From assembly GCF_014854695.1 (NCBI RefSeq), contig NZ_CP027557.1, positions 3,286,001 through 3,350,000 of the forward strand: a DNA stretch of 64,000 nt, given 5' to 3'. This stretch comes from Rhodococcus rhodochrous (GTDB lineage: Bacteria; Actinomycetota; Actinomycetes; Mycobacteriales; Mycobacteriaceae). A model generated the notes under the pieces. It made no database searches and had not been told where the DNA came from. It worked only from the letters and a program-made list of their open reading frames with translations. The position numbers and the translations under genes were made by a program. Shown here in pieces: positions 20,401 to 31,558 of this stretch. How positions within the stretch are numbered: position 1 is the stretch's first letter; each line of letters opens with the position of its first letter.

Positions 20401-20412
20401 AGGTTATGTCAA
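20401..20412 (-). promoter_or_regulatory. Putative ftsZ promoter elements
   Basis: On the minus strand TTGACA (20407-20412) directly abuts TAACCT (20401-20406). TAACCT fits the TANNNT -10 type, with TCGGAC 17 bp upstream as a weak -35. TTGACA could instead be a -35 for a poorer -10 further down. Either gives a leader of at least 130 nt. Confidence 0.4.
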
Positions 20413-20500
20413 GTAACGCGACTGTCCGAAACGCTATGGCACGGGTACCGGGATTAGCCAGTAGACGCGCCGGACACGCCGGACGAATTTCGTCGATCCC

Positions 20501-21274
20501 TCACCTCACCGTCGGCAGGTCGGGACTCGCCACGTCGAATCGCTCCCCCGGCTGTGTCAGCAGCGGGCCGACGACCGCCGCCTTCCGCTCGGAACGATCG
20601 GTTCCACCCCACACCACGACACGCCCGTCGGTGAGGACGATCGAGATGTCGGACGGGGAGGGCGCTTCGACCGTCTCCACCTGCACGCGCAGGTCGGGCG
20701 GCAACTTGTCGAGCACCTCCACGGCGGCGCGGGTCGCGGGATCACCGGTGCCCGGCGTCGGGGTGACGAGGCGGGGCGTGAACATCGGAGGCGGTTCGAC
20801 CGCGAAGTCGACTCCCTCGATGTCGACCGAGTGGGTGCCGTCGGGGGCGTCGAAGAAGACCATCGCCTCGCGCTCGGTCACCGTCACCCGGACGGTGGAG
20901 GGATAGACCCGCTGGACCCGGGCCGACGCCGCGCGCGGAATCGTCGCGACCCGCTGGGCCGCCTCGGCCGTGTCGACCCGGAGCAGCGGCGTGCCCTCGG
21001 CGACCGCGAGGGCGTCGACCACCTCGTCGTAGGTGACGACCTCGATCCCGTCCACCTCGATCACCCGCACGGACAGCAACGGCGACAGCCAGGCCACCGC
21101 GATGGCACCGAGGAGCACCGCGACGACAGCCGCCCCGACGAGCACGGTCCGCAGGCGCACCGACCGCCCGGACGGGCGGCGGGCGGTGCTGCGTTCGCGG
21201 GCTTCGTCGGGATCACGCGGTTCGCGTGACGGTCGTCCGCGACGGCGGCGTGACGAGACGGCGGCGGGCGTCAC
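20501..21274 (-). CDS. ftsQ: Cell division protein FtsQ
   Basis: 257 residues. FtsQ is the bitopic scaffold that links early and late division proteins. The cytoplasmic N-terminus is arginine-rich, one membrane segment follows ([20 protein letters not shown], about residues 45-64), then the POTRA domain ([20 protein letters not shown]) and a beta domain. The GTG start overlaps the murC stop by 4 nt. It is the last gene of the mraZ-led operon, because ftsZ has a long leader of its own. Confidence 0.94.
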   Translation of the reverse strand: MTPAAVSSRRRRGRPSREPRDPDEARERSTARRPSGRSVRLRTVLVGAAVVAVLLGAIAVAWLSPLLSVRVIEVDGIEVVTYDEVVDALAVAEGTPLLRVDTAEAAQRVATIPRAASARVQRVYPSTVRVTVTEREAMVFFDAPDGTHSVDIEGVDFAVEPPPMFTPRLVTPTPGTGDPATRAAVEVLDKLPPDLRVQVETVEAPSPSDISIVLTDGRVVVWGGTDRSERKAAVVGPLLTQPGERFDVASPDLPTVR

Positions 21275-22839
21275 GAGCCGATCGACTCCGGTCCGGAACC
21301 GCCGGGTGCGCGGAATCCGCCGGGCTCGGGAGCCGCCCCGGCCGGACGGAAACGACCCGGTTTGCTGTGCAGCGCGTCGAGGATCTGCCGGCCCAGCATC
21401 GTGACGTCACCGGCACCCATCGTGATCACGACATCGCCCGGCCGGGTCAGACGCGCGACCTGCCGCGGCACCGCGGACAGATTCGGCTGGTAGTGCACAG
21501 GCTTGCTCACCGCCCGCGCGACCAGCGCGCCGCTCACACCCGGGATCGGTTCCTCCCGGGCGCCGTAGACGTCGAGCACCACGACCTCGTCGGCGAGGTC
21601 GAGCGCCCGCCCGAACTCGGTGGCGAACGCCTCGGTGCGCGAGTAGAGATGCGGCTGGAAGACGACGATCACGCGGGGTCGTTCGGTGCCGGTCTCGGTG
21701 TAGCGCAGCGGCTCTCCCGCGACGAGTTCGGCCGCGGCCGCGAGGACCGCCCGGACCTCGGTGGGATGGTGGGCGTAGTCGTCGAACACCCGCACGCCGT
21801 GTTCGCGGCCGGTGTACTGGAACCGCCGGTGCACACCACCGAAGCCGGCGAGTCCCTCCAGCGCCTCGTCGACCTGCGCTCCGGCTTCGAGCGCGGCGAG
21901 CAGCGCGGCGAGAGCGTTGAGCGCCATGTGCCGGCCGGGGACGGACAGTCGAACGGTGCGCGGCGAATCCTCACCCGCGAGGTGGAACTCGGCGACGCCG
22001 CCGACATCCTTGGCCTCCCAGCCGAGCAGCCGCACCCCGACGGGAACGCCGCGGTGGTCGCCTGCGGTGCCGAGGACGTCGGCGGTGCCGTAACCCTGCA
22101 CCCGCAGGTCGTCGCGACCCAGGGCGACGACACGTTCGGCGAGGGCCGCCGAGCCGGGATCGTCGAGGCAGACGACGAGCAGGCCGCCGGGGGCGATGCG
22201 GGCGACGAACTCGTCGAAGACCGCCGTGTACGCCTCCGGCGTGCCGAAGTAGTCGAGGTGATCGGCCTCGATGTTCGTGACGATCACGGTGTTCGGGTCG
22301 TACTGCAGCAGCGAGCCGTCGCTCTCGTCGGCTTCGGCGACGAAGACGTCCCCGCTGCCGTGGTGGGCGTTGGTCCCGGATTCGTTGAGTTCACCGCCGA
22401 CCGCGAAGGACGGATCGAAGCCGCAGTGCTGCAACGCGACGACGAGCATCGACGTCGTGGAGGTCTTGCCGTGGGTACCGGAGACCAGGAAGGTGCGATT
22501 CCCTCGCATCAGAGAGGCGAGGACCGCGGGGCGCAACAGGATCGGGATGCCCCGCTCGCGGGCGGCGACCAGTTCGGGATTGTCCTTCGGGATGGCCGCG
22601 AACGTCGTGACCAGGGCGGTGGGACCACCCTCGAGCAGGTCGAGAGCCTCGGCGGCGTGGCCGATGCGGACCTGCGCGCCACGGGCCCGCAGCGCGAGCA
22701 CACCGCGGCTCTCCTTCGCGTCGGAACCCGATACCTGTCCCCCACGGGCGAGCAGGATCCGGGCGATGCCCGACATCCCGGCACCGCCGATACCGACCAT
22801 GTGCACCCGCTCGAGCTCGGCGGGCAACTGCGCACTCAT
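21271..22839 (-). CDS. murC: UDP-N-acetylmuramate-L-alanine ligase
   Basis: 522 residues. Adds L-alanine to UDP-MurNAc in the cytoplasm, the first amino acid of the peptidoglycan stem. The N-terminal UDP-binding [12 protein letters not shown], the ATP loop [13 protein letters not shown] and the domain 3 region ([20 protein letters not shown]) are all present. It begins with an ATG that overlaps the murG stop codon as ATGA. Confidence 0.97.
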   Translation of the reverse strand: MSAQLPAELERVHMVGIGGAGMSGIARILLARGGQVSGSDAKESRGVLALRARGAQVRIGHAAEALDLLEGGPTALVTTFAAIPKDNPELVAARERGIPILLRPAVLASLMRGNRTFLVSGTHGKTSTTSMLVVALQHCGFDPSFAVGGELNESGTNAHHGSGDVFVAEADESDGSLLQYDPNTVIVTNIEADHLDYFGTPEAYTAVFDEFVARIAPGGLLVVCLDDPGSAALAERVVALGRDDLRVQGYGTADVLGTAGDHRGVPVGVRLLGWEAKDVGGVAEFHLAGEDSPRTVRLSVPGRHMALNALAALLAALEAGAQVDEALEGLAGFGGVHRRFQYTGREHGVRVFDDYAHHPTEVRAVLAAAAELVAGEPLRYTETGTERPRVIVVFQPHLYSRTEAFATEFGRALDLADEVVVLDVYGAREEPIPGVSGALVARAVSKPVHYQPNLSAVPRQVARLTRPGDVVITMGAGDVTMLGRQILDALHSKPGRFRPAGAAPEPGGFRAPGGSGPESIGS

Positions 22840-23990
22840 CGTTCACTCCTGTTCGGTTCCACTCCGGCAACCTCGAGCACTATGCGCGCCATCTCGTCCG
22901 CGGCACTGCGGTGACCGGCGGCCGCGGCGCTGCGCCCCATCTCCACGAGTCTCCGCTCGTCGCCGAGCAACGACACCACTTCCGTGGCGACATAGTCCGA
23001 ACTCAGGTCGCCGTCGGCGACGATCCTGCCACCGCCGGCCTCGACGACGGGGCGGGCGTTGAGTTCCTGTTCACCGTTCCCGTGCGGGAGCGGCACGTAC
23101 ACGGCGGGCAGACCCACCGCCGAGACCTCCGCGACCGTCATGGCCCCGGACCGGCACACCACCGCGTCGGCCGCGGAGTACGCGAGGTCCATCCGTTCGA
23201 GATAGGGCACGGCGACGTACGGCGCGCGGGCGTGTCCGGGATGAGCGGGAATGTCCACGGTGTTCTTCGGTCCGTGCGCGTGCAGCACCGCGATGCCGGC
23301 CTCCGCGAGCGCCGAGGACGCACCGGACACGGCCTCGTTGAGCGAGCGTGCACCCTGCGACCCGCCGAAGACGAGCAGCACGGGCACGTCGTCGGGCAGA
23401 CCGAAGTGCCGTCGTGCCTCCGCGCGCAGCCCGGCGCGGTCGAGACCGGTGATCGACGAGCGGACCGGGATCCCCACGATCTGCGCGTCGCCACGCCGGA
23501 CGATTCCCGAGCGCGGGACGGCGGCGAGCACACGCTCGGCCCGCAGGGCACCGATGCGATTGGCGATGCCCGCGCCGGCATTGGCCTCGTGGACGACGAC
23601 CGGGATACGCCGGCGTCGACGCAGCGGACCGGCCCCGGCCGCGAGGTAGGCGGGCAGCGCCACGTACCCGCCGAAACCGACGACGACGTCGGCGTCGACC
23701 TCGTCGAGGATCTGCCGGGTGCGGCGCACCGACGAGACGACCCTGCCCGGAAGCTTCAGCAGGTCCATCGTCGGCTTGCGGGGCAGAGGCACCGGCGGGA
23801 TGAGTTCGAGGGGATATCCGCGGCGCGGCACCAGCGTCGTCTCGAGTCCCCGTTCGGTGCCGAGCGCGGTGATCCGCGCGTCGGGCACGAGTGCGCGGAC
23901 GGCGTCGGCCACCGCGAGTGCCGGTTCGATATGACCGGCCGTACCGCCTCCGGCCACCACCACCGACAATGCCGGCCTCTCCCCACTCAC
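22836..23990 (-). CDS. murG: Undecaprenyldiphospho-muramoylpentapeptide beta-N-acetylglucosaminyltransferase
   Basis: 384 residues. MurG converts lipid I to lipid II on the inner face of the membrane. The GT28 signature [20 protein letters not shown] is at the N-terminus, and the UDP-GlcNAc site [18 protein letters not shown] and [20 protein letters not shown] lie in the C-terminal half. Its start overlaps the ftsW stop by 4 nt, so the two steps around the flippase and polymerase are translationally coupled. Confidence 0.97.
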   Translation of the reverse strand: MSGERPALSVVVAGGGTAGHIEPALAVADAVRALVPDARITALGTERGLETTLVPRRGYPLELIPPVPLPRKPTMDLLKLPGRVVSSVRRTRQILDEVDADVVVGFGGYVALPAYLAAGAGPLRRRRRIPVVVHEANAGAGIANRIGALRAERVLAAVPRSGIVRRGDAQIVGIPVRSSITGLDRAGLRAEARRHFGLPDDVPVLLVFGGSQGARSLNEAVSGASSALAEAGIAVLHAHGPKNTVDIPAHPGHARAPYVAVPYLERMDLAYSAADAVVCRSGAMTVAEVSAVGLPAVYVPLPHGNGEQELNARPVVEAGGGRIVADGDLSSDYVATEVVSLLGDERRLVEMGRSAAAAGHRSAADEMARIVLEVAGVEPNRSER

Positions 23991-25582
23991 CTACGGTTCC
24001 CTCTCTCTCCGCTTCGTCCGTTCGATCCGCGTGTCGTGCGGTTCGTCTGCTGCCGGCCCCGGGCCGGTTCGCGCGCGGGTTGTGCACGCCGGGTCCGGCC
24101 GGTCCCCTCCCGGGGTTCCGTCCGGCCCGCGGATGTCCGGCGGTCCTTCGCGGCTCCCCGTTGCCGCTCGTTGGGCGCCTGGGGCTGCCGCTTGTCGGGC
24201 GCCTGGGGCTGCCGCTTGCGCGATCCCCCACCACCCGACGCGGGGCGGGCACTGCGCTCAGGTGCCGCGGCCCGTGCCCGCGGCTGCCGTGCTGCGACCG
24301 TACGCGTCGCCGAGGATCGACCGGCCCGGTAGGCCTCCGGCTTGCGCAGACGGAGCAGTCGCGCGAACCGGCCGTCCTGCCCGGCGTGCAGCGCGGCGAT
24401 CGCCTCGGGTTCGTGTCTGGCCGCGTTCGCGATCAGACCGAACATCAGCAGGGTGGTGGCAGTGGAAGTGCCACCGGCCGACACGAGCGGCAGCTGCAGG
24501 CCGGTCACGGGCAGCAGTCCCACGACGTAGCCGATGTTGATGAAGGCCTGGCCGATGATCCACGTGGTCGCCGTCGCGGTGAACAGGCGCAGGAAGGGGT
24601 CGGCCGAGCGCATCGCGATCCGGAGTCCGACATAGGCGAACAGACCGAACAGGCCGATGACGGCCACTCCGCCGAGGAAGCCGAGTTCCTCACCGATGAT
24701 CGCGAAGATGAAGTCGTTGTGGGCGTTGGGCAGATAGCTCCACTTCGCGCGGCTCTGACCGAGCCCACGACCCCACAGGCCGCCGTCCGCGAGGGAGAAC
24801 TTCGCCTGTCGCGCCTGGTAACCGGCACCCTGCGGGTCGTCGCCGGGGTTGAAGAAGGCCCGCACACGCTGCGAGCGGTAGCCGGCCGTCAGGGCCAGGA
24901 TCACCGCGAGTGTGGCGGCCGTGCCGACGATCCCGAGGAACACCTTGAGCGGAAGTCCCGCGAACCACAGCAGGGCGATCACGATGATCACGATCGAGAC
25001 GGTGGTGCCGAGGTCGGGCTGGAGCACGATCAGGCCGGTCACGAGCAGTGCGGCCGGGACGAGCGGGACGAGCATCTCGCGCAGCGTCGAGTTCTCGCCG
25101 CGCCGGGAGGCGAGCAGGTGCGCACCCCACACGGCAAGGGTGATCTTGGCGATCTCCGCCGGCTGCAGCGAGATACCGGCGACGACGAACCAGCCCCGGG
25201 TGCCCTGCGAGACCGTACCGATGCCCGGTATGAGCACGAGCACGAGCAGTACGACCGAGAACGCGAACGCCGGGAAGGCGAAGCGTCGCATCAGACGGAC
25301 CGGGATCTGCAGCGCGATGTAGAAGATCACCATGCCGAGGACGGCAAAGATCACCTGCGAGGTGAACAGTCCGTAGGCCGATCCCGCCGCGGCCACCGCG
25401 CCCACGCTCGACGACGACAGCACCATGACGAGTCCGAGCACGGTGAGCAGGACGGCGATCGTCACCACGAGATGGAAGGACGCGAGCGGTCGCGCCATCC
25501 AGGCCCCGAAACGCCCGCGTACTCCGACCACCGGTTCGTCGGTGGTCGCCCCTGTTCGGGTCGCTCCTGCCCGAGGGGTCAC
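23987..25582 (-). CDS. ftsW: Septal peptidoglycan glycosyltransferase FtsW
   Basis: 531 residues. A SEDS-family polymerase that works with FtsI at the septum. About ten membrane segments are visible, with the SEDS signatures [20 protein letters not shown] and [21 protein letters not shown]. The N-terminus is short and cytoplasmic. The C-terminal 130 residues form a basic Arg/Gln/Pro tail, as in mycobacteria, and contain an 8-residue tandem duplication ([16 protein letters not shown]). The GTG start overlaps the murD stop by 4 nt. Confidence 0.96.
   Translation of the reverse strand: MTPRAGATRTGATTDEPVVGVRGRFGAWMARPLASFHLVVTIAVLLTVLGLVMVLSSSSVGAVAAAGSAYGLFTSQVIFAVLGMVIFYIALQIPVRLMRRFAFPAFAFSVVLLVLVLIPGIGTVSQGTRGWFVVAGISLQPAEIAKITLAVWGAHLLASRRGENSTLREMLVPLVPAALLVTGLIVLQPDLGTTVSIVIIVIALLWFAGLPLKVFLGIVGTAATLAVILALTAGYRSQRVRAFFNPGDDPQGAGYQARQAKFSLADGGLWGRGLGQSRAKWSYLPNAHNDFIFAIIGEELGFLGGVAVIGLFGLFAYVGLRIAMRSADPFLRLFTATATTWIIGQAFINIGYVVGLLPVTGLQLPLVSAGGTSTATTLLMFGLIANAARHEPEAIAALHAGQDGRFARLLRLRKPEAYRAGRSSATRTVAARQPRARAAAPERSARPASGGGGSRKRQPQAPDKRQPQAPNERQRGAAKDRRTSAGRTEPREGTGRTRRAQPAREPARGRQQTNRTTRGSNGRSGERGNRR
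24173..24218. repeat. 24-bp in-frame tandem duplication in ftsW
   Basis: A 22-base identical core recurs at 24173 and 24197 with a 24-bp period, encoding RQPQAP-containing octapeptides in the basic C-terminal tail of FtsW. Confidence 0.8.
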
Positions 25583-27093
25583 GGTTGCGTCCCGCCCCCG
25601 CGGAGTTCCTCGACCGCGGACGCGAAGCTACGGCCGCGTTCCGCGTAATCGGCGAACATGTCGAGCGATGCCGCGGCCGGCGCGAGCAGCACCGTCTCCC
25701 CCGGCGAGGCGAGAGCGGCCGCTTCCCGGACCGCCACGCGCATCGCGGTGGGGCCGTCGGCTCCCGGCGCCGCGACCCTCCTCACCGAGGCGGTGCCTGT
25801 CGCGCTCACCGAGGCGGTGTCGGTCGCGCTCGTCGCATCGGTCATCGTTTCATCGTCGCCCGTGTCCACGACGACGACCGGGACCTGCGGGGCGTGTCGC
25901 GCCAGCGCGTCGGCGATCTCGCCGGCGTCGCGGCCGAGCAGCACGGCTCCGGACAGTCGCGGCGCCACCTCGGCGACCAGGTCGTCCACGCGGGCGCCCT
26001 TGAGCAGACCACCGGCGATCCACACCACGCGGTCGCGGGCGAGCAGCGAACTGCGGGCCGCGTGTGGATTGGTCGCCTTCGAGTCGTCGATGTACTCGAC
26101 GCCGTCGACCTGCCCCACGGGCGCGGCGCGGTGCGGGCCCACGCGGTGCCGTCGCAGGCCGTCGTGTACCGCCGAGGCGGGCACGTCGACGGCCCGGGCG
26201 AGGGCGGCGGCCGCGAGTGCGTCGGACAGTCCGGCGGGGCCGGGCGGCGTCACGTCGTCCACCCGGGCGAGCACAGCGGAATCGGCGAACGCCCGATCCA
26301 CGAGCAGTTCGCCGCTGATCCCGAGTTCGCCTTCCTGCGGATAGCCCAGGGTGAAGCCCACGGTGACCACGGCACGGGACCGGTCGCCGAGACCACCGGC
26401 GATCGGGTCGTCGAGACCGATGACCCCGACAGCGCCGGTGAGGGCACCGAGTTTGGCCTCGATGTAGTTCTCGATGCCGCCGTGCCAGTCGAGATGGTCC
26501 TCGGCGATGTTGAGCACGACGCCGGCCTCGGGCCGAACCGAGGGCGCCCAGTGCAGTTGGAAGGACGACAACTCGACGGCGAGGACGTCGGCCCGTGGCT
26601 CGTCGCGGCGCAGGGCGTCGAGCACGGGAAGACCGATGTTGCCGCACGCGACGCTGCCGAGACCGGCGGCCTCGAGGATCGCGTGCAGCATCATGGTCGT
26701 GGTGGTCTTGCCGTTCGTCCCGGTGACCACCAGCCACCGACGGGCCGGTCCGTAGACCTCGGCGCGGTCGATGCGCCAGGACAGTTCGATGTCGCCCCAG
26801 ATGGGGATCGCCGCGCCGGCCGCGCGCGAGAGCAGCGGGGCGTCGGGCGGGAATCCGGGACTCGTGACCACCAGGGCGAACTCTCGCAGCGCAGCGGGGT
26901 CGTCGACGAGGCTGTCGAGGTCGATCGTCCGGGCGCCGAGCGCCGCGCACTCGGCCAGTGCCCGCTCGTTGCGGTCGGTGACGGTGACGTGGGCGCCGAG
27001 ATCGGTGAGGGGTTCGATCGTCGCGCGGCCGGACACCCCTGCCCCGGCGACGAGCACCGCCCGTCCCCTGAGCCGTTCGAGTTCGTCGTTCAC
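25579..27093 (-). CDS. murD: UDP-N-acetylmuramoylalanine-D-glutamate ligase
   Basis: 504 residues. Adds D-glutamate to UDP-MurNAc-L-Ala. The N-terminal [17 protein letters not shown], the ATP loop [14 protein letters not shown] and the domain 3 motif [17 protein letters not shown] are clear. The C-terminal domain carries an unusual low-complexity insert of Thr/Ala/Ser/Val built from an 8-residue tandem repeat ([16 protein letters not shown]). The GTG at 27093 starts two bases after the mraY stop codon. Confidence 0.96.
   Translation of the reverse strand: MNDELERLRGRAVLVAGAGVSGRATIEPLTDLGAHVTVTDRNERALAECAALGARTIDLDSLVDDPAALREFALVVTSPGFPPDAPLLSRAAGAAIPIWGDIELSWRIDRAEVYGPARRWLVVTGTNGKTTTTMMLHAILEAAGLGSVACGNIGLPVLDALRRDEPRADVLAVELSSFQLHWAPSVRPEAGVVLNIAEDHLDWHGGIENYIEAKLGALTGAVGVIGLDDPIAGGLGDRSRAVVTVGFTLGYPQEGELGISGELLVDRAFADSAVLARVDDVTPPGPAGLSDALAAAALARAVDVPASAVHDGLRRHRVGPHRAAPVGQVDGVEYIDDSKATNPHAARSSLLARDRVVWIAGGLLKGARVDDLVAEVAPRLSGAVLLGRDAGEIADALARHAPQVPVVVVDTGDDETMTDATSATDTASVSATGTASVRRVAAPGADGPTAMRVAVREAAALASPGETVLLAPAAASLDMFADYAERGRSFASAVEELRGGGTQP
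25781..25828. repeat. 24-bp in-frame tandem duplication in murD
   Basis: Units 25781-25804 and 25805-25828 share CTCACCGAGGCGGTG and CGCG and differ at three or four positions. They encode a Thr/Ala/Ser insert in the C-terminal domain of MurD. Confidence 0.8.
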
Positions 27094-27095
27094 GG

Positions 27096-28175
27096 TCAGT
27101 CCCCGATCGCCGCGAGGTATTCGCTGTAGAAGAGGGCCAGACCGATCGCCGAGGCGATGGCGGCGAGCAACCAGAACCGGATGATCACCGTGGTCTCGGC
27201 CCATCCGCCGAGTTCGAAGTGGTGGTGGAAGGGTGCCATCCGGAACACCCGCCTGCGGCTGGACCGGAAGACGGCGACCTGGATGACCACCGAGGCGGCC
27301 TCCGCGACGAACAGCGCGCCGATGACCACCATGAGCAGCTCGGTGCGCGTCGTGATGGACAGACCGGCGAGCATGCCGCCGAGGGCGAGCGAGCCGGTGT
27401 CGCCCATGAAGATCTTGGCCGGTGCGGCGTTCCACCACAGGAAGCCGATGCAGGCGGCGGCGCCGGCGGCGCACAGCAATGCGAGGTCGAGCGGGTCACG
27501 GACGTCGTAGCACCCGGCGGTCGGCTCCACGGCGCACGCGTTGCGGTACTGCCAGAAGGTGATGATGACGTAGGCGCCGAGCACCAGCGCCATCGAACCG
27601 GCAGCGAGACCGTCGAGGCCGTCGGTGAGGTTCACCGCGTTCGACCATGCGCTGACCAGCAGATAGACGAACAGGATGAACACGATCGAGCCCATCGAGA
27701 CCGTGGCGATGTCGCGCACGTAGGACAGATCGGTGCTGGCCGGGGTGAGGCCGTCCGCATTGCGGAACTGCAGCGCGAGGATGCCGAAGCCCACCGCGAC
27801 GACGAGCTGGCCGACCAGCTTGGCCGTCTTGTTCAGGCCGAGATTGCGCTGCTTGCGGATCTTGATGAAGTCGTCGAGGAAGCCGACGCCGCCGAGCGCC
27901 GTCGTCAGGCCGAGGACGAGCAGACCCGAGGCCGTGGGACCTTCCGCGTCGTATCCCATGCCGATGAGATGCGACCCCCAGTAACCGGCCCACAGACCGG
28001 CGAGGATCGCGACGCCGCCCATGGTGGGAGTGCCGCGCTTGGACTGGTGGCTCTGCGGGCCCTCGACCCGGATCTCCTGCCCGAAGCCCTGCCGGGAGAA
28101 CATCTTGATCAGGACGGGGGTGAGCAGGATCGAGACTGCGAGCGCGATGCCCGCCGCGAACAGGATCTGTCTCAC
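27096..28175 (-). CDS. mraY: Phospho-N-acetylmuramoyl-pentapeptide-transferase
   Basis: 359 residues with ten membrane segments. MraY transfers phospho-MurNAc-pentapeptide to undecaprenyl phosphate, making lipid I. Signatures are [16 protein letters not shown], the aspartates of FLDDFIK and [26 protein letters not shown], and the HHHFE loop ([12 protein letters not shown]). The GTG start overlaps the murF stop codon by 4 nt. Confidence 0.97.
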   Translation of the reverse strand: MRQILFAAGIALAVSILLTPVLIKMFSRQGFGQEIRVEGPQSHQSKRGTPTMGGVAILAGLWAGYWGSHLIGMGYDAEGPTASGLLVLGLTTALGGVGFLDDFIKIRKQRNLGLNKTAKLVGQLVVAVGFGILALQFRNADGLTPASTDLSYVRDIATVSMGSIVFILFVYLLVSAWSNAVNLTDGLDGLAAGSMALVLGAYVIITFWQYRNACAVEPTAGCYDVRDPLDLALLCAAGAAACIGFLWWNAAPAKIFMGDTGSLALGGMLAGLSITTRTELLMVVIGALFVAEAASVVIQVAVFRSSRRRVFRMAPFHHHFELGGWAETTVIIRFWLLAAIASAIGLALFYSEYLAAIGD

Positions 28176-29713
28176 CGGGCGTCCTCCGTCCCCACAGCAG
28201 CGTCGTCGTCTCCGGTACCGGGATCGTCCGCGAGGACGGCCTCGGCGACGGTCCACAGTCCCACGGACTGTGATGCCTTCACGAGCACGATGTCGCCCGG
28301 TTGCAGTTCGTCGCGCAACAACGCGATCGCGGCGTCGGCATCGGGTACGTGGCTCGCTTCCTCACCCCACGATCCTTCCATCACGGCGCCCTGGAACAGA
28401 CCCCGGACCGGCCGGGTGGCACCGACGGCGATGATGCGGGTGACGTCGAGGCGCACGGCGAGACGTCCGATGGCGTCGTGGGCGACGACGGCGTCGTCCC
28501 CGAGCTCGGCCATCTCCCCCAGCACCGCAAAGGTGCGCCGGCGATCCGGACCGGACCGCGCCATGGTGACCAGGGCCTTCACGGCTGCGCGCATGGAATC
28601 GGGATTGGCGTTGTAGGCGTCGTCGATGACGGTCACCCCGTCGGATCGGGTCTGCACCGCCATGCGGTGTGCCGAGACGGGACCCGCCGTCGCGAGCGCC
28701 TCGGCGGCCTGCTCGACCGTCGCACCGCATTCCACGGCGACGGCGATCGCCGACAGGGCGTTGCCGATCTGGTGTTCGCCGTGCACGGCAAGGCGCACGG
28801 GCACGCGCCGCTCCTGTCCGTCGGCGCCGGGGACGACGGCGGTGAAGGAGGCACGCGCCTGGTCGTCGAGGTGGATGTCCTCGGCGCGGTATGCGGCACC
28901 GGACCCGGTCCCGACGGTCACCACGCGGCCGGTGGTGCGGGTCGCCATCTTCGACACGAGGGTGTCGTCGGCGTTGAGGATCGCCACTCCCCCCTCGGCG
29001 GCGCTGGGCAGCGCCTCGACGAGTTCGCCCTTCGTCTTGGCGATGACCTCCTGCGAGCCGAACTCGCCGAGGTGGGCGGTACCGACGTTGAGCACGACCC
29101 CGATCCGTGGCGGCGCAATGCGCGTCAGGGTCGCGATGTGGCCGGGACCCCGCGCCGACTTCTCGAGGACGAGGAACCGGGTGGATTCGGTGGCGCGCAG
29201 GGCGGTCCAGGGGTGGCCGAGTTCGTTGTTGAACGAGCCGGGCGGGGCGACGACCTCCCCGAGCGGTGCGAGCACGGCGGCGATCATGTCCTTCGTGGAC
29301 GTCTTGCCCGCCGAACCGGTGACACCGACGACGGTGAGACCGGCGTCGGTGAGCGTGTCCACCACGGTGCGGGCGAGCTTCGCGAGGCCGGCGAGCACGG
29401 CCGCACCGGATCCGTCGCTGTCGTGTTCGAGCGCGAGGGCGTTGGTCTCGGTCGGCGGGATCGGCGGCACCACGATGGCGGGCACGCCCACCGGCCGTGC
29501 GGCCAGGACCGCGACCGCGCCGGCGGCGACGGCGGCCGCGGCGTGATCGTGTCCGTCCGAGCGCGCACCGGGCAGCGCCAGGAACAGGCCGCCGGGACCG
29601 ATCCGTCGCGAGTCGAACTCGACGGAACCGGTCACCTCGGCGGACGGATCGTCGACGTCGTGCAGGGTGCCCCCGACGACCTCCGCGATCCGAGCCAGTG
29701 TCATCGGGATCAT
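28172..29713 (-). CDS. murF: UDP-N-acetylmuramoyl-tripeptide-D-alanyl-D-alanine ligase
   Basis: 513 residues. Adds D-Ala-D-Ala to complete the cytoplasmic pentapeptide precursor. The ATP loop [18 protein letters not shown], the [12 protein letters not shown] block and the domain 3 signature [17 protein letters not shown] are present. ATG 29713 overlaps the murE stop as ATGA, with GGAGGC upstream. Confidence 0.97.
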   Translation of the reverse strand: MIPMTLARIAEVVGGTLHDVDDPSAEVTGSVEFDSRRIGPGGLFLALPGARSDGHDHAAAAVAAGAVAVLAARPVGVPAIVVPPIPPTETNALALEHDSDGSGAAVLAGLAKLARTVVDTLTDAGLTVVGVTGSAGKTSTKDMIAAVLAPLGEVVAPPGSFNNELGHPWTALRATESTRFLVLEKSARGPGHIATLTRIAPPRIGVVLNVGTAHLGEFGSQEVIAKTKGELVEALPSAAEGGVAILNADDTLVSKMATRTTGRVVTVGTGSGAAYRAEDIHLDDQARASFTAVVPGADGQERRVPVRLAVHGEHQIGNALSAIAVAVECGATVEQAAEALATAGPVSAHRMAVQTRSDGVTVIDDAYNANPDSMRAAVKALVTMARSGPDRRRTFAVLGEMAELGDDAVVAHDAIGRLAVRLDVTRIIAVGATRPVRGLFQGAVMEGSWGEEASHVPDADAAIALLRDELQPGDIVLVKASQSVGLWTVAEAVLADDPGTGDDDAAVGTEDAR

Positions 29714-31419
29714 GCCTTGCCTCCGTGATGCGAACCGCCCGCAGCAGGCGGATGACGACCGTCGGGTCCTGCGGTCCGGTACTTGTCGAGAGCTGCGCCG
29801 AGAACCTCGCGGTCGTCGAAGGGGTGCTTCACTCCCTCGATCTCCTGCCCCGTCTCGTGGCCCTTGCCGGCGACGAGGACGACATCACCCGGGCGGGCCC
29901 ACGCGACCGCGGCGTCGATCGCCGCGGCGCGGTCGCCGATCTCGAGGATCTCGCCGCGTTCGGCCGGCGGGACGGAGTGTGCACCGTCGAGGACAGCGGC
30001 GCGGATGGCGGCGGGATTCTCGGTTCGGGGGTTGTCGTCGGTCACGACCACCAGATCGGCGGCCCGCGCCGCGACCTCGCCCATGATCGGCCGCTTCGTC
30101 CGGTCGCGGTCGCCGCCGGCACCGACGACGACGGCGATTCGTCCCTCGGTCGCGGCGCGCAGGGTTCCGATGACCGCTTCGAGCGCGGCGGGCTTGTGGG
30201 CGTAGTCGACGACGGCGAGGAAGTCCTGTCCGCGCTCGACCCGTTCGACCCGGCCGGGCACCGCGACATCGGCGATACCGCGGATCGTGGCGTCGATGTC
30301 GGCACCCACCTCGGCGCAGAGCGCCACGGCGAGAGCGGCGTTGGTGACGTTGTAGCGGCCCGGCAGGCCGACGGTGGCGCGGCGGGCGATCCCGTCCGGA
30401 CCGGTCAGGGTGAACTGCTGCACGCCCGTCTCGTCGGGGACCTCGTCGGTGACCGTCCAGTCGGCAGCGACGGCACCGGCGCCGCCGGCGTCACCTGTGG
30501 CACGGTCGGCACGTGTGGTGACTGTGCGGACGGCGGTCGCGTCGTCGCGGCCGGCCGATGCGACCTCGGCCATGCGGCGTCCCCACGCGTCGTCGGTGCA
30601 CACCACCGCTCGGTGGGCCCGGACCGGCGAGTCCTCGGCGAACAGCCGGGCCTTCGCGCCGAAGTAGTCGTCGAGGTCCTTGTGGAAGTCGAGATGGTCC
30701 TGGGAGAGGTTGGTGAACCCGCCGACTGCGAACTCGGTGGCGTCCACGCGACCGAGCGCGAGGGCGTGGCTGGAGACCTCCATCACGACCGTGTCGACAC
30801 CGCGTTCGCGCATGACGGCGAACAGGGCGTGCAGCTGCGGCGCCTCGGGGGTCGTGAGGGTGCTCGGCACGCGGATCCCCTCGATCCGGGTCTCCACCGT
30901 GCCGACGAGACCCACGACGCGTCCGGCCGCGACCAGGCCGGCCTCGACGAGATAGGACGTCGTGGTCTTGCCGGACGTGCCCGTGATGCCGATGACCTGC
31001 ATGCTCCGGGAGGGGTGTCCGTAGACGGTGGCCGACGCCGCCCCCAGCGCCGCACGCGGCTCGGGATGGACGAGGACCGCAACCGGATCCGAGGTGGCCT
31101 CGGCGACGAGATCGCGACCGGCCTCGTCGGTCAGCACGGCGACCGCTCCGCGCTCGAGTGCGGTTCCTGCGAAGGAGGCGCCGTGGATGCGGGCGCCGGG
31201 CAGCGCGGCGAAGACGTCGCCGGGGCGGATGCCCTGGGCGCGCAGGTCGATGCCGGTGACCGCGGCCGCACGGGCCGCATCATCTCCGGCGGCTGCATTG
31301 ACGATCTCGACGCGCGCCCCGATGGCGTCGGCGAGAACCGAGATCTGCGTCATCGGTGGGTGCTCGGGTCTCCGCCCCTCCTCCGGAGGAGCCGGATCCG
31401 GACTCGATGGCACAGGCAC
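29710..31419 (-). CDS. murE: UDP-MurNAc-L-Ala-D-Glu:meso-diaminopimelate ligase
   Basis: 569 residues from GTG 31419, chosen because AGAGGA precedes it. Other in-frame starts at 31458 and 31353 (MTQISVLADAIG) are possible. Adds the third stem residue. The ATP loop GITGTSGKTTTSYL is followed by the substrate-selecting motif DDNPRTENP; the DNPR sequence marks meso-diaminopimelate enzymes, as expected for an actinobacterium with mycolic acids. It contains a variable Ala/Thr-rich insert (TRADRATGDAGGAGAVAAD) in the central domain. Confidence 0.95.
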   Translation of the reverse strand: MPVPSSPDPAPPEEGRRPEHPPMTQISVLADAIGARVEIVNAAAGDDAARAAAVTGIDLRAQGIRPGDVFAALPGARIHGASFAGTALERGAVAVLTDEAGRDLVAEATSDPVAVLVHPEPRAALGAASATVYGHPSRSMQVIGITGTSGKTTTSYLVEAGLVAAGRVVGLVGTVETRIEGIRVPSTLTTPEAPQLHALFAVMRERGVDTVVMEVSSHALALGRVDATEFAVGGFTNLSQDHLDFHKDLDDYFGAKARLFAEDSPVRAHRAVVCTDDAWGRRMAEVASAGRDDATAVRTVTTRADRATGDAGGAGAVAADWTVTDEVPDETGVQQFTLTGPDGIARRATVGLPGRYNVTNAALAVALCAEVGADIDATIRGIADVAVPGRVERVERGQDFLAVVDYAHKPAALEAVIGTLRAATEGRIAVVVGAGGDRDRTKRPIMGEVAARAADLVVVTDDNPRTENPAAIRAAVLDGAHSVPPAERGEILEIGDRAAAIDAAVAWARPGDVVLVAGKGHETGQEIEGVKHPFDDREVLGAALDKYRTAGPDGRHPPAAGGSHHGGKA

Positions 31420-31558
31420 CAGTTTCCTCTCGCTTCGCTGCAGCTCGTCTGCAGGCACTCGACGGATGTTCCCGGGTTCGTTCCCGATGCGGTCTCGGCG
31501 ACGACCGTCGTGTCACGTTACCGACGTGTCAGCCTACCGAGACACCACGGTCACCTCG

